From Fundidesulfovibrio soli (GTDB taxonomy: Bacteria > Desulfobacterota > Desulfovibrionia > Desulfovibrionales > Desulfovibrionaceae): DNA of 64,000 nucleotides. The stretch covers positions 80,364 through 144,363 of the forward strand of contig NZ_JAKZKW010000008.1 in assembly GCF_022808695.1 (NCBI RefSeq), in the 5' to 3' direction. The translations under genes were made by a program, and so were the position numbers. Position 1 is the stretch's first letter. Each line of letters opens with the position of its first letter. The notes under the pieces are model-generated. The model was given only the letters and a program-made list of their open reading frames with translations. It made no database searches and had not been told where the DNA came from. This document shows positions 53,249 to 61,235 of the stretch, one piece after another.

Positions 53249-54430
53249 TTGGATCACGCCAATTTCGTGTTGGACCTCAAGACGGCGCTGACCCTTCTGG
53301 GCCTGGGCAACCTTGTCGCGGGGCTGCTGGTCTGGCTGTCGCGCAGGGGCAAATACACGGACCAGGCCGCCATGAGCTTCATGCTGGCCAAGGCCCTGCA
53401 GGGGGCCGGGTTCCTGATGCTGGCCGGAGCCGGTGTGTCCGTGGGGGCCCCCGGAGAGGTGGCGGCGAACACCCTTTGCCTGGGCGGCCTGGCCTTCGAG
53501 AGCCTGGCCATCATGGCCGTCAAGGGGATCAGGTTCCCGGCGGCCACCGGCCTGTTCGGACTGGGCGCGACGGCGGCCTTCTGCGCATTCCTGCTGCCCG
53601 AGACCCAGCCCCTGGCTTCGGCCTACGCCTCCGGCTTCACCGCGCTGGTGCTGCTGCCTGGGCTCCTGGCCCTGTATTTCAGCAGCGGGACCACCCAGTA
53701 CGACGTGGGCCTGGGGTTCGTTTACCTGGTCATCATCGCGGCCTTCGCCCTGCGCGCCTGGCTGAACCTGACCACCCCGTGGGAGACCGGGGCCCTGCTG
53801 GGCGTCCCGGCCCCGACAGTCTGGCGCGGCCTGCGCCTCCTGCTGTTCCTCGCGGGCACGGTGGGGGTCACGCTGCTCTTCCAGGACCGCTCCGACGCCC
53901 AGGCCGAGCGCAACGTCACCTTCGACGCCCTCACCGGCGCCTTCACCCGCAATTTCTTCCTGGAGGAGACCCAGCGCGCCCTGAACCTGGCCACCAGGCG
54001 CAAGAGCAGGCTGGCCATCCTCCTGTTCGACGTGGACCGCTTCACCGCCATCAACGATTCCCTTGGCTACCGCAAGGGCGACGCGGTGCTCTCCTCCCTG
54101 GCGCAGACCCTGCGCAGGACGCTCAGGCCCTACGACATCCTGGGGCGCACCGGCGGCGGAGGCTTCGGGGCGGTGCTGCCCGACGCCACCGAGGAGGACG
54201 CGGCGCGGGCCGCCGAACGCGTGCGCGCGGCCCTGGCCGAGCGCGCCAAGCAGGAGCCCGGGGTGCCGGGGTTCACCGTGAGCGTGGGCGTGTGCTCAGA
54301 GGTGCCCGAGCCGGGCGCCATGGCCGAGGCTTTCATGGGCTGCGGCGAGAAGGCCCTGGTCAAGGCCAAGAAGCTTGGGCGCGACAGGGTGGAGTACTAC
54401 CGGGATGGGGAGCCGGGACAGGCCGCCTGA
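53249..54430 (+). CDS. Membrane GGDEF-domain protein with degenerate active site
   Basis: A 393-residue protein. About six to seven N-terminal helices (residues 8-210) form a membrane sensor; a GGDEF fold follows (about 225-390). The signature reads LGRTGGGGFGAVLP instead of GG(D/E)EF, so metal and GTP turnover is probably lost. The I-site RPYD (RxxD) is kept. It may be a c-di-GMP receptor or a dead relative. The TTG at 53249 was chosen as start because GGGAGGG lies five nt before it and upstream codons look non-coding. Confidence 0.83.
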   Translation: MDHANFVLDLKTALTLLGLGNLVAGLLVWLSRRGKYTDQAAMSFMLAKALQGAGFLMLAGAGVSVGAPGEVAANTLCLGGLAFESLAIMAVKGIRFPAATGLFGLGATAAFCAFLLPETQPLASAYASGFTALVLLPGLLALYFSSGTTQYDVGLGFVYLVIIAAFALRAWLNLTTPWETGALLGVPAPTVWRGLRLLLFLAGTVGVTLLFQDRSDAQAERNVTFDALTGAFTRNFFLEETQRALNLATRRKSRLAILLFDVDRFTAINDSLGYRKGDAVLSSLAQTLRRTLRPYDILGRTGGGGFGAVLPDATEEDAARAAERVRAALAERAKQEPGVPGFTVSVGVCSEVPEPGAMAEAFMGCGEKALVKAKKLGRDRVEYYRDGEPGQAA

Positions 54431-54456
54431 GCCCGGCCCTTCCACAGCAAAACAAT

Positions 54457-54480
54457 GGGCCGCCCCGGTCGGGGCGGCCC
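54457..54480. terminator. GC hairpin between convergent genes
   Basis: GGGCCGCCCC (54457-54466) pairs perfectly with GGGGCGGCCC (54471-54480), loop GGTC. It lies between the convergent GGDEF-like and Hsp20 genes. There is no U-run, but AAAACAAT precedes it, which favours the minus strand. Confidence 0.65.
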
Positions 54481-54509
54481 TGGCGGTCAACGCGGCTGAG
54501 CGGCGTGGT

Positions 54510-54971
54510 TCAGGACTGGATGGGCACGGAGGTGGACTTTGACGGCTCCCTCTTGGGCAGCGTCACGGTGAGCACGCCCTTGTCGAACTTGGCCGTGACC
54601 CCGTCGTCCTTGACGGCCGAAGGCAGGGGGATGGAGCGGAAGAAGCTGCCGTAGCTGCGTTCGATGCGGTGGTAGTTCTCCTTCTTCTCCTCCTCTTCGA
54701 ACTTCTTTTCGCCCTGGATGGTCAGCACGTCGTTCTGCAAGGTGACGTTGACATCCTTGGGTTCGAGGCCGGGCAGCTCCGCCTTGACCTGGATCTCGGC
54801 GTCGGTCTCGCTGATGTCCACGGCCGGGTAGCGGGCCTCCTTGGAGAAGGGCATGGCCGGAAAGTTGCCGAAGGGCTCACGCCAGAAATCCTCCATGAGG
54901 TCGGCAATGCTGGTGGGACGCTTGGTGGCCAGGGACTGTCTGCGCAGGCTGGGCAGGAAATCCTTGAACAT
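54510..54971 (-). CDS. Small heat-shock protein Hsp20
   Basis: A 153-residue alpha-crystallin-type chaperone. The N-terminal arm is followed by the ACD domain (about 45-140): VDISETDAEIQVKAELPGLEPKDVNVTL, YHRIERSYGSFFRSIPLP and the GVLTVTLPK signature. There is no IxI tail beyond VPIQS. AGGAGG is well spaced before the ATG. It prevents aggregation of unfolded proteins. Its promoter overlaps the start region of the divergent GSCFA gene. Confidence 0.93.
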   Translation of the reverse strand: MFKDFLPSLRRQSLATKRPTSIADLMEDFWREPFGNFPAMPFSKEARYPAVDISETDAEIQVKAELPGLEPKDVNVTLQNDVLTIQGEKKFEEEEKKENYHRIERSYGSFFRSIPLPSAVKDDGVTAKFDKGVLTVTLPKREPSKSTSVPIQS

Positions 54972-55015
54972 ATGCTACCTCCTGTGATGTATGGATTTTT
55001 TATGAGACCAAGTTA

Positions 55016-55043
55016 AGTTTAACACGTCTTGAGGCGCAGTCAA
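55016..55043 (-). promoter_or_regulatory. Candidate promoter of hsp20
   Basis: On the minus strand TTGACT (55043-55038), a 16-nt spacer and TAAACT (55021-55016), about 45 nt upstream of the hsp20 ATG. No CIRCE element was found. A sigma32-type promoter cannot be excluded. Confidence 0.5.
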
Positions 55044-55067
55044 CACGCCAGACGGACGGGAGCGCCC

Positions 55068-56519
55068 ATGTCTGACGGATTCGAGATATACAGGGCTTTC
55101 GGCCCGTTGGGGGATCCCCAGGTCAGCAAGGCCTTCACCATCGACATCCCGGGCAGGGGCGTCGTGGATTCGCCCTCGGCGGTGTTCTGCAATCTGGGCT
55201 CCTGCTTCGCGGCCCACGTGGAGGACGTGTTCCGCCTCTATGGGGTCAACAGCTACTTCCGCACCGAGACCTGCAAGCACTTCAGCGCGGAGAGCATGCT
55301 CCAGGTGCTGGACAGGCTGGCGGAGGGGCGCCGGGGCCTGGCGGACGATGAACTGTACGCCTACGAGGACGAGCTCGGGGGCCTGCGCCCGACAGGCTAC
55401 CATTTTCTGGACCGCTTCCACGGGGGCAGGGCCGCGCTGGAGGCGCGCCTGGCCTGGCTGGACGACCAGCTGCTGGCCAACATCCGCAAGTGCACCCACA
55501 TGATCGTGACCCTGGGCATCGCCAACGTGGTGCGGCTCAAGGCCACGGGCCGGTGCGTGAACAGGGTGGCCGGAATGCCCGCCGGGCTCTACGAGGTGAC
55601 CCGCCACAGCGTGGACGAGGAGCTCGGGCACCTGCAGGCCCTGGTGGAGCGCGTCAGGGGGCTCAGGGGCGGCTCCTGCCCGGCGATGTTCTTCACCATC
55701 TCGCCGCAGCGCTACATGTTCCACCCCCAGTTCGACTTCGACACCCGCGACGACTCCTGCATGGCCCGGTTCACGGATTCGCCCTACGTTGAGAACTGCG
55801 TCTCCAAGGCCACCCTGCGCGTGGCGGTGGACATGCTGCTCAAGGCCAACCCGGGGCTGCCCCTGTACTACTTCCCGGCCTACGAGATCGTCATCGACGA
55901 GCTGCGCGCGCAGGAGAGCTTCACCGGCAAGGACGCGGCCTCCGTCACCTGGCCGCTCACGCCCAGGTACGTGGCCAAGCGGTTCCTCCAGTCCTACTTC
56001 TCCCCGGAGTGCCTGCGCCAGATCACCCTGCTGGACAGGCTGCACGTGTTCGCGGCCTCCACGCGGCAGCTGCGGGAGAGCAAGCCCGGCTACGTGCTCG
56101 GGAGCCTGCGCCGCGACTTCGTGGACGGGCTGGGGGAGCTGGGCGCCACCTGGCGGGACTACAACGCGGCCTACGTGCGCCACCTGCACGCCATGGCCGT
56201 GGACCTGGGCTGCGAAGAGACCGCCCTGCGGGCGGCCCGGGCCTTCTTCAGGGGCGCGCGGACCGTGGCGGTGTGGGGCGTTTCAGGGTACTATGCGAAG
56301 TACGTCTCGCCCCTGGTGCGGTCGCTGGGCGGCGAAGTCCGCTTCGTGCTGGCCGACGCCGACCCCGCCAAGGCCGGGAGCGTGGTGGACGGGCTCGCTG
56401 TGCGGGAGCCCTCCGCACTGCGGGAGGAGGCCCCCGAAATACTCGTCGTGGCCTCCTCCAGCCGGGAGGATATCGTGGAGCAGGCGGACGCGCTGGGTCT
56501 TTGCGCCCGCATTTTCTGA
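55068..56519 (+). CDS. GSCFA-domain protein with C-terminal Rossmann-like domain
   Basis: A 483-residue protein. The N-terminal GSCFA domain (about 35-330) is named after the motif seen here in FCNLGSCFAAHVED; other conserved text is MIVTLGIANVVR, FFTISPQRYMFH and YFPAYEIVIDELR. GSCFA is an SGNH/GDSL relative with suspected esterase or transferase activity. The C-terminal ~85 residues (RTVAVWGVSGYYAKYVSPLV, FVLADADPAKAG, EILVVASSS) look like a nucleotide-binding Rossmann domain. Together they suggest surface-polysaccharide modification. No glycan genes adjoin it. Confidence 0.82.
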   Translation: MSDGFEIYRAFGPLGDPQVSKAFTIDIPGRGVVDSPSAVFCNLGSCFAAHVEDVFRLYGVNSYFRTETCKHFSAESMLQVLDRLAEGRRGLADDELYAYEDELGGLRPTGYHFLDRFHGGRAALEARLAWLDDQLLANIRKCTHMIVTLGIANVVRLKATGRCVNRVAGMPAGLYEVTRHSVDEELGHLQALVERVRGLRGGSCPAMFFTISPQRYMFHPQFDFDTRDDSCMARFTDSPYVENCVSKATLRVAVDMLLKANPGLPLYYFPAYEIVIDELRAQESFTGKDAASVTWPLTPRYVAKRFLQSYFSPECLRQITLLDRLHVFAASTRQLRESKPGYVLGSLRRDFVDGLGELGATWRDYNAAYVRHLHAMAVDLGCEETALRAARAFFRGARTVAVWGVSGYYAKYVSPLVRSLGGEVRFVLADADPAKAGSVVDGLAVREPSALREEAPEILVVASSSREDIVEQADALGLCARIF

Positions 56520-56564
56520 GGCCCGGCCCGGGCGGCGCCCAACAAACCGAAAGGGGTTCACGAG

Positions 56565-57272
56565 ATGACCGAAGGCCTTTCCCCCCATGCCCTGGACCTG
56601 GGGTGCCTGTTCCTCTCCATCCTGATGTTCACGGGCTACAACGTCTTTATCTGGTGGAAGCTCAAGTCGAACCCGATCTACACCATCCAGGGGGCCACCA
56701 ACCTGGCCCGCAGGGCCTGGGTGGTGCAGATCATGGAGGAGAAGAACGACATCCTGGCCGTGCAGACCCTGCGCAACTCCACCATGGCCGGGACCTTCCT
56801 GGCCTCCACGGCCATACTGCTCTCGGTGGGCGTGCTGAGCCTCACCGGGCAGGCGGAGAACCTGGGCCAGACCTGGCATTCGCTCAACATCCTGGGCTCC
56901 ACCCAGAAGAACACCCTGGCGCTCAAGCTCCTGGTGCTGCTGGTCAACCTGTTCATCGCCTTCTTCAGCTTCTCCTCCTCCATCCGGCTCTACAATCACG
57001 TGGGCTTCATGATCAACGTGCCCTGCACGGACGGCAACTACAGCACTTCGCTGACCTTCGTGGCCATGCAGCTCAACCGAGCGGCCCGGCACTTCCACAA
57101 CGGGATGCTGGCCTTCTACTACCTGGTGCCGCTGATCTTCTGGATTTTCGGGCCGCTGTTCCTGCTGGGCAGCACGGTGCTGATGATCGGCGTGGTCTAC
57201 CGCCTGGACAGGACGCCCAAGCTCTACTGCGACTACATCACCGCCTATGAGCAGATGAGCTGCAAGCTGTAG
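56565..57272 (+). CDS. DUF599 membrane protein
   Basis: A 235-residue integral membrane protein with four helices. Typical DUF599 text: NLARRAWVVQIMEEKNDILAVQTLRNSTM after the first helix and QLNRAARHFHNGMLAFYYLVPLIFWIFGP before the last. Family function is unknown. It starts 45 nt after the GSCFA gene, with GAAAGGGG as ribosome site, and precedes the nitroreductase gene by about 110 nt. Confidence 0.82.
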   Translation: MTEGLSPHALDLGCLFLSILMFTGYNVFIWWKLKSNPIYTIQGATNLARRAWVVQIMEEKNDILAVQTLRNSTMAGTFLASTAILLSVGVLSLTGQAENLGQTWHSLNILGSTQKNTLALKLLVLLVNLFIAFFSFSSSIRLYNHVGFMINVPCTDGNYSTSLTFVAMQLNRAARHFHNGMLAFYYLVPLIFWIFGPLFLLGSTVLMIGVVYRLDRTPKLYCDYITAYEQMSCKL

Positions 57273-57383
57273 CGGGCGCGGCGCCCTGCCGGGCCTTGTG
57301 GGCGAAGGCGCTCCGGGGTTAGAGGTGGAGGAAGCCCGGCCCGGCCGGAAAACCGGAACCCCCAGAAAACGAGGAGGGGAGCG

Positions 57384-58199
57384 ATGCTGCGATTCCATGT
57401 GGACGGGGATTTGTGCATACGCTGCGGGGAGTGCGCGGCGGACTGCCCCGCAGGCGTCATCGCCCTGGACGACCTGCCCGCCATCACCAACGAGGAAGGC
57501 TGCTACCGCTGCCTGCACTGCTACATGGTCTGCCCCACAGCGGCCGTCTCGATCCTTGGCTGCGATCCCCGGGAGGCCGACGAGACAAGGAACCTGCCCG
57601 CCCCGGAGCAGGTGGCCGACCTGATCCGCTGGCGCAGGTCCGTGCGGCGCTACAAGGACGAGAACCTGCCCCCCGAGCTGATCGACAGCCTGCTGCAGAC
57701 CGCCTGCCACGCCCCCACCGGGGTCAACGCGCAGGATGTGCTCTTCACCGTGGTCCGCGACAAGGCCCGCATGGCTGAATTGGGCAAGGAGATGATGGCC
57801 TGCCTGGACAAGCTGGACAAGGCCGGGGAGCTGCCCGGAGGGCTGGCGGGGAAGTACCTGAATTTCGTGGTGCGCGCCTGGAGGGACATGGGGATGGACG
57901 TGGTCCTGCGGGGCGCGCCGCACCTGCTGCTCACCAGCGCGCCCAAGGCCGCGCCCTGCCCCGTGCAGGACGTGCACATCGCCCTGGCCCAGTTCGAGCT
58001 GCTGGCAAGCGCACACGGCCTGGGCACCCTCTGGGACGGCCTGTTCATGATGGCCCTCTCCGTGTGCCCGCATCTGGTGACGCACCTGGGCGTGCCGGAG
58101 GACCACATGCTGGGCTACGCCATGCTCTTCGGCAAGCCCGCCGTGGAGTACCACCGCCCGGCCAAACGCGGCCCCGCCAGGATCAATTACGTGGATTGA
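57384..58199 (+). CDS. Ferredoxin-nitroreductase fusion protein
   Basis: A 271-residue flavoenzyme. The N-terminal bacterial ferredoxin domain (about 1-62) has two [4Fe-4S] motifs, CIRCGECAADCP and CYRCLHCYMVCP. A nitroreductase-fold domain follows (about 75-260) with the FMN-binding RRSVRRYKDE start and APTGVNAQDV. Such fusions are common in anaerobes and accept electrons from ferredoxin pools to reduce nitro- or enone-type compounds. The true substrate is unknown. GAGGGGAG precedes the ATG. Confidence 0.9.
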   Translation: MLRFHVDGDLCIRCGECAADCPAGVIALDDLPAITNEEGCYRCLHCYMVCPTAAVSILGCDPREADETRNLPAPEQVADLIRWRRSVRRYKDENLPPELIDSLLQTACHAPTGVNAQDVLFTVVRDKARMAELGKEMMACLDKLDKAGELPGGLAGKYLNFVVRAWRDMGMDVVLRGAPHLLLTSAPKAAPCPVQDVHIALAQFELLASAHGLGTLWDGLFMMALSVCPHLVTHLGVPEDHMLGYAMLFGKPAVEYHRPAKRGPARINYVD

Positions 58200-58390
58200 G
58201 TGCCGAGGCCAAGGAGGGCGAGAGCCCGACGCCTCCGGGTTTTGCCGGCGCAAGGCGGCCATGAGGCGCGGATGCTGCTGCCGAACAGCCAGGACAAGGG
58301 GTTGCTGAGAGGCGGCAGCGGTTCGCGTAGGATTTCAAGTCGCCGGGCTTGCCAGCCCAGCGGGAGGCTGTGCTGTGCCTGTAGCCGCGG

Positions 58391-59203
58391 TCATGATGCG
58401 CCGTACCCAGAGAATAATTCCTTTGTCGGCTCGTCGGCAGGAAAAAGGGACTCGATGCGCAGCTCCTGCGTAGTCGCGTCGAGCGGGGTTCCAAGGGTTG
58501 TCAGCATTGTGAAGAAAGATGCTCTCAAGTCGTTCTGCTCAAATATTATGCTCAAAATGGGCAGCTCACTGTCAACTGCCCTCAAACAGTCCTTCATCTC
58601 TTTCTGCCCTTCTGCAAGTTCCTCATAAAGCGAGAACAACGCCGTGTTGTGGGTGGACAGCGCCTCGCCATGCAACCGATCAAGCATGAAGTCTCGCACC
58701 ACGTTCCAGTTTTTGATGTGACGGCACAAGCCGTCACTAGAGAACGTGAGTCTGTAAATGTTTTTGTACTTTCTCATTGTATGGTCGCCAACAAGAAGTG
58801 ATACCAAACGGTTGTACCCGTGGTTCGTCATCAGGATGTCGTATGTGGCGTTGACAACGAAAGCAGGGTACGGATCGTGCTTGTCCAACATGCGACGCAA
58901 AGCATGGAGGACCATGGCCATATTCTTTTCCTCGACAGGCTTATCCCCGTATTCTGAAGCATGGCCTGAAGCGGCCAACAGTGAATTCAAGTGTCTGTGC
59001 GGCATCTTGAGGACGCCCGCTATCTTGAGAATAATGGCTCGGCTCGGATTGGATTTTCCAGTTTCAATGAAACTCAAATGCCTTGCCGAAACCCCGGCAT
59101 CCAAAGCCAGGTCCAACTGGCTCACTTTTCGTATCGCGCGCCAGAAACGGATCATACTGCCAGCAGTCTTATCGTTGGTTGCGGTGGCATGAAGATTGTT
59201 CAT
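58391..59203 (-). CDS. XRE-family regulator with MmyB-type ligand domain
   Basis: A 270-residue regulator. The N-terminal helix-turn-helix (about 15-75) has FWRAIRKVSQLDLALDAGVSARHLSFIETGKSNPS. The C-terminal MmyB-like ligand-binding domain (about 95-250) has LRRMLDKHDPYPAFVVNATYDILMTNHGYNRL. The ATG at 59203 has AGAGG eight nt upstream, better than ATG 59209. Base and codon use are clearly more AT-rich than the neighbours, which suggests acquisition by transfer. Divergent from a small membrane protein it may control. Confidence 0.9.
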   Translation of the reverse strand: MNNLHATATNDKTAGSMIRFWRAIRKVSQLDLALDAGVSARHLSFIETGKSNPSRAIILKIAGVLKMPHRHLNSLLAASGHASEYGDKPVEEKNMAMVLHALRRMLDKHDPYPAFVVNATYDILMTNHGYNRLVSLLVGDHTMRKYKNIYRLTFSSDGLCRHIKNWNVVRDFMLDRLHGEALSTHNTALFSLYEELAEGQKEMKDCLRAVDSELPILSIIFEQNDLRASFFTMLTTLGTPLDATTQELRIESLFPADEPTKELFSGYGAS

Positions 59204-59237
59204 GATCATTACCTCTGAGGTAATTGCTTGATATACC

Positions 59238-59249
59238 GTACGCGTGTAC
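59238..59249. promoter_or_regulatory. Candidate operator in the divergent spacer
   Basis: GTACGCGTGTAC is a near-perfect palindrome (one mismatch pair) in the 90-nt space between the XRE regulator and the small membrane protein. It is the only clear dyad there. Binding by the regulator is inferred from position alone. Confidence 0.3.
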
Positions 59250-59293
59250 TTCCTTCCAGACACATGCACAAGCGTAAACAGGAAGGATAGTCA

Positions 59294-59638
59294 ATGCACA
59301 ACTTCAGGATGTTACTTGCAATTTTCACCGCATGCATATTGATGTATACTGGTGTGGTTGTGTCGACTCACGGATGGAATCTGTTTCCTGTGTTTTTCGG
59401 CGAGTTGGCCGCCTTGACCTGGTCTGGGCAGTTCAACTTGGATTTCACATGTTTCCTCATACTATCCGGTATATGGACTGCCTGGCGGCATGGTTTCTCC
59501 CGCTGGGGCATCGTGCTGGGAGTGGCAGGCTTTTTCGGCGGGATGCTGTTCCTCGCGCCATACCTGGTCTTTGCCTCGTATAAGGAGCAGGGCGACATGG
59601 CGGGGGTGCTGCTGGGAGTGAACAGGCCGGTAGGTTGA
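59294..59638 (+). CDS. Small membrane protein, DUF2834-like
   Basis: A 114-residue protein with three hydrophobic helices (LLAIFTACILMYTGVVV, FTCFLILSGIWTAWRHG, GIVLGVAGFFGGMLFLAPYLV). The layout, with FFGELAAL...NLDFT between helices one and two, recalls DUF2834-type proteins; this is a weak match from memory. It shares the AT-richer composition of the divergent XRE regulator, so both probably arrived together and may form a regulator-target pair. Confidence 0.65.
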   Translation: MHNFRMLLAIFTACILMYTGVVVSTHGWNLFPVFFGELAALTWSGQFNLDFTCFLILSGIWTAWRHGFSRWGIVLGVAGFFGGMLFLAPYLVFASYKEQGDMAGVLLGVNRPVG

Positions 59639-59781
59639 TTCGACGCCATCACCGTCAGGCAGCGTAGTCGCGCGGCGTTTCCCGAAAGAACTGCAGCCGC
59701 GGCCCAGGGCGGATGGATGCATACAGGGCGGCATACGCCGTTGCTTGCAACGTGGCGCGGCCGCCGAACGGTACAGGAATC

Positions 59782-59817
59782 AAGGCCCCGGGACGCCTCG
59801 CGGCGGCCCGGGGCCTT
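59782..59817. terminator. GC hairpin near the VOC gene end
   Basis: AAGGCCCCGGG (59782-59792) pairs with CCCGGGGCCTT (59807-59817). It lies 20 nt beyond the stop codon of the VOC gene on the minus strand and could also end the plus-strand small membrane protein transcript. The U-run is short. Confidence 0.6.
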
Positions 59818-59837
59818 TGCTTGGTGTGAAGGGGTTT

Positions 59838-60251
59838 CTACGCAGGCACGATGACCATCCAGCCCACGCCGAAGCGGTCGGTGAGCATGCCGAAGCAGGG
59901 CGAGAAGAAGGTCTTGCCCAGGGGCATCAGCACCTGGCCGCCTTCGGCCAGGGCGATGAAGGCCCGCTTGGCCTCGGCCTCGTCGGCGGCGGTCAGCGAG
60001 AGCGAGAAGCCCCGGAAGTCGGGTTCGCCCCGGCAGTTGCCGTCGGAGGCCATGAAGGTGGTGTCGCCCACGCGCACGTTGGCGTGCATCACCTTGTCTT
60101 CCGAACCTGCCGGGATCATGCCGGGGGCGGGCGGTTCGGGGCTGTCGCTGTAGCGCATGAGCATGGTCACCTGGGCGCCGACGGCCTCGGCGTAGAAGGC
60201 CAGCGCTTCGTCGCAGCGGCCCTCGAAGAACAGATAGGGTTCGATCCGCAT
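59838..60251 (-). CDS. VOC-family protein (PhnB-like)
   Basis: A 137-residue protein of the vicinal oxygen chelate fold, PhnB type. Evidence: IEPYLFFEGRCDEALAFYAEAVGAQVTMLMRY at the start, KVMHANVRVGDTTFMASDG in the middle and MPLGKTFFSPCFGMLTDRFGVGWMV at the end. The role of this subfamily is unknown; it is sometimes misannotated as a demethylmenaquinone enzyme. Downstream of a DinB-family gene on the same strand (27-nt gap), a frequent pairing. Confidence 0.9.
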   Translation of the reverse strand: MRIEPYLFFEGRCDEALAFYAEAVGAQVTMLMRYSDSPEPPAPGMIPAGSEDKVMHANVRVGDTTFMASDGNCRGEPDFRGFSLSLTAADEAEAKRAFIALAEGGQVLMPLGKTFFSPCFGMLTDRFGVGWMVIVPA

Positions 60252-60278
60252 GAGTTGGTCTCCCGTGCTTGTACGGTT

Positions 60279-60779
60279 TCAGGCTCCGCCAGGAGCCCGC
60301 AGCGCCGCGACCACCTCGCGCAGATGGTCGGTGTGGAAGCGGACGTGGAAGTCCGTCAGGCCGAAGATCATCTGCTCCAGCGAGGGGCGCTCGCCCAGGG
60401 GCGTGTCCTTGAAGGCGGGGATGTGCGCCGTGCGTGCCAGCTGGTCCGGCGTCAGGGTCGAGGTGAAGGCCGCCACGGCCTCGTACTCGCGCCGGACGCC
60501 CTCCAGCAGTTCCGTGAAGGGCATGGATTCCCGCTTGTCGGTGAAAAATGGGTTCTCGGTCTCCAGGTCGATCCGCGGGGTGTCCGCCTCCAGGAAGGCC
60601 CTGAGCAGGGGGAGCATTCCCATGCCCTCGGGCCCGCTCAGGTGTGAGAGTATCTGCTTGGGGCTCCAGCGCCCGACCGGAGCCCTGGAGGCCGTGGCCT
60701 CGTCCAGGCCCTCGCAGGCTTGGGCCAGCTGTTTCATGTTCTCCCGGATGCCCTGGACCAGTTGTTCAGGCGTTGCCAT
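60279..60779 (-). CDS. DinB-family protein
   Basis: A 166-residue four-helix-bundle protein of the DinB/YfiT fold. Likely metal-binding His residues are in GRWSPKQILSHLSGPE, GLTDFHVRFHTDHLREV. Members are thiol-dependent transferases or metal-dependent hydrolases, often in stress or detoxification. Cotranscribed with the VOC gene. The substrate is unknown. Confidence 0.85.
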   Translation of the reverse strand: MATPEQLVQGIRENMKQLAQACEGLDEATASRAPVGRWSPKQILSHLSGPEGMGMLPLLRAFLEADTPRIDLETENPFFTDKRESMPFTELLEGVRREYEAVAAFTSTLTPDQLARTAHIPAFKDTPLGERPSLEQMIFGLTDFHVRFHTDHLREVVAALRAPGGA

Positions 60780-61235
60780 ATCCCGATTCCTCCTTGCCGG
60801 TTGGGGCTATCTGGCGCACTCCCTTCCATCCTACGCTTTTTTCGGCCCGCTGCACAAGCGGCGCGTGAGGCCCGCCGCCGGGTGCCGGGCGTGGGTGTGC
60901 GACATCGGATCAGAACTGCAGCCGAGGTGCCGTAACCATCCATCACGACTGGAATTTGATAGTGTTTGCCGGGATACAGGTGCCTGAACCTGGTTTCGGC
61001 TTTCCGAAAACGGCCATGTTGCAGGCTTTTGGGCGGTGTTGTATAGCGGGGTCAAATAAATAATGCCTTCCGCCTGCCCCTCCGCGGCCGTCCCGGGCCG
61101 CAAAATACAGGCGCAGCCTTCCGTCCTGTGCGTGCCGTCTTCCGCCGTACCCGGCTCTCCGGGCATTCACCGCCACCTGCCTTCCCGCCGCAAGGCCGCT
61201 TCGCCTGCGGCAACCGACTGACGACGGAGAACGTT
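60780..61235. other. Gene-free stretch upstream of the large secreted protein
   Basis: 456 nt without a convincing gene. It holds a small hairpin TTTCGG-CTTT-CCGAAA (60994-61009), an AT-rich patch TATAGCGGGGTCAAATAAAT near 61041-61060 that may hold a weak promoter (TTGTAT at 61039 with TAATGC at 61061), and a GC-rich leader. I compared it with c-di-GMP and cobalamin riboswitch patterns and saw no match. Confidence 0.5.

Noticed and set aside
59639..59781. Possible FMN-type riboswitch or tRNA in the spacer before the VOC gene
   Set aside because: There is a small GTTGC-TT-GCAAC hairpin, but no RFN core and no cloverleaf with the TTCGA-type arm.
61080..61210. Possible c-di-GMP (GEMM) riboswitch before the large secreted protein
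   Set aside because: A CACGCACAGGA-like string exists only on the opposite strand, and the conserved core around GCAAAGCC is missing.
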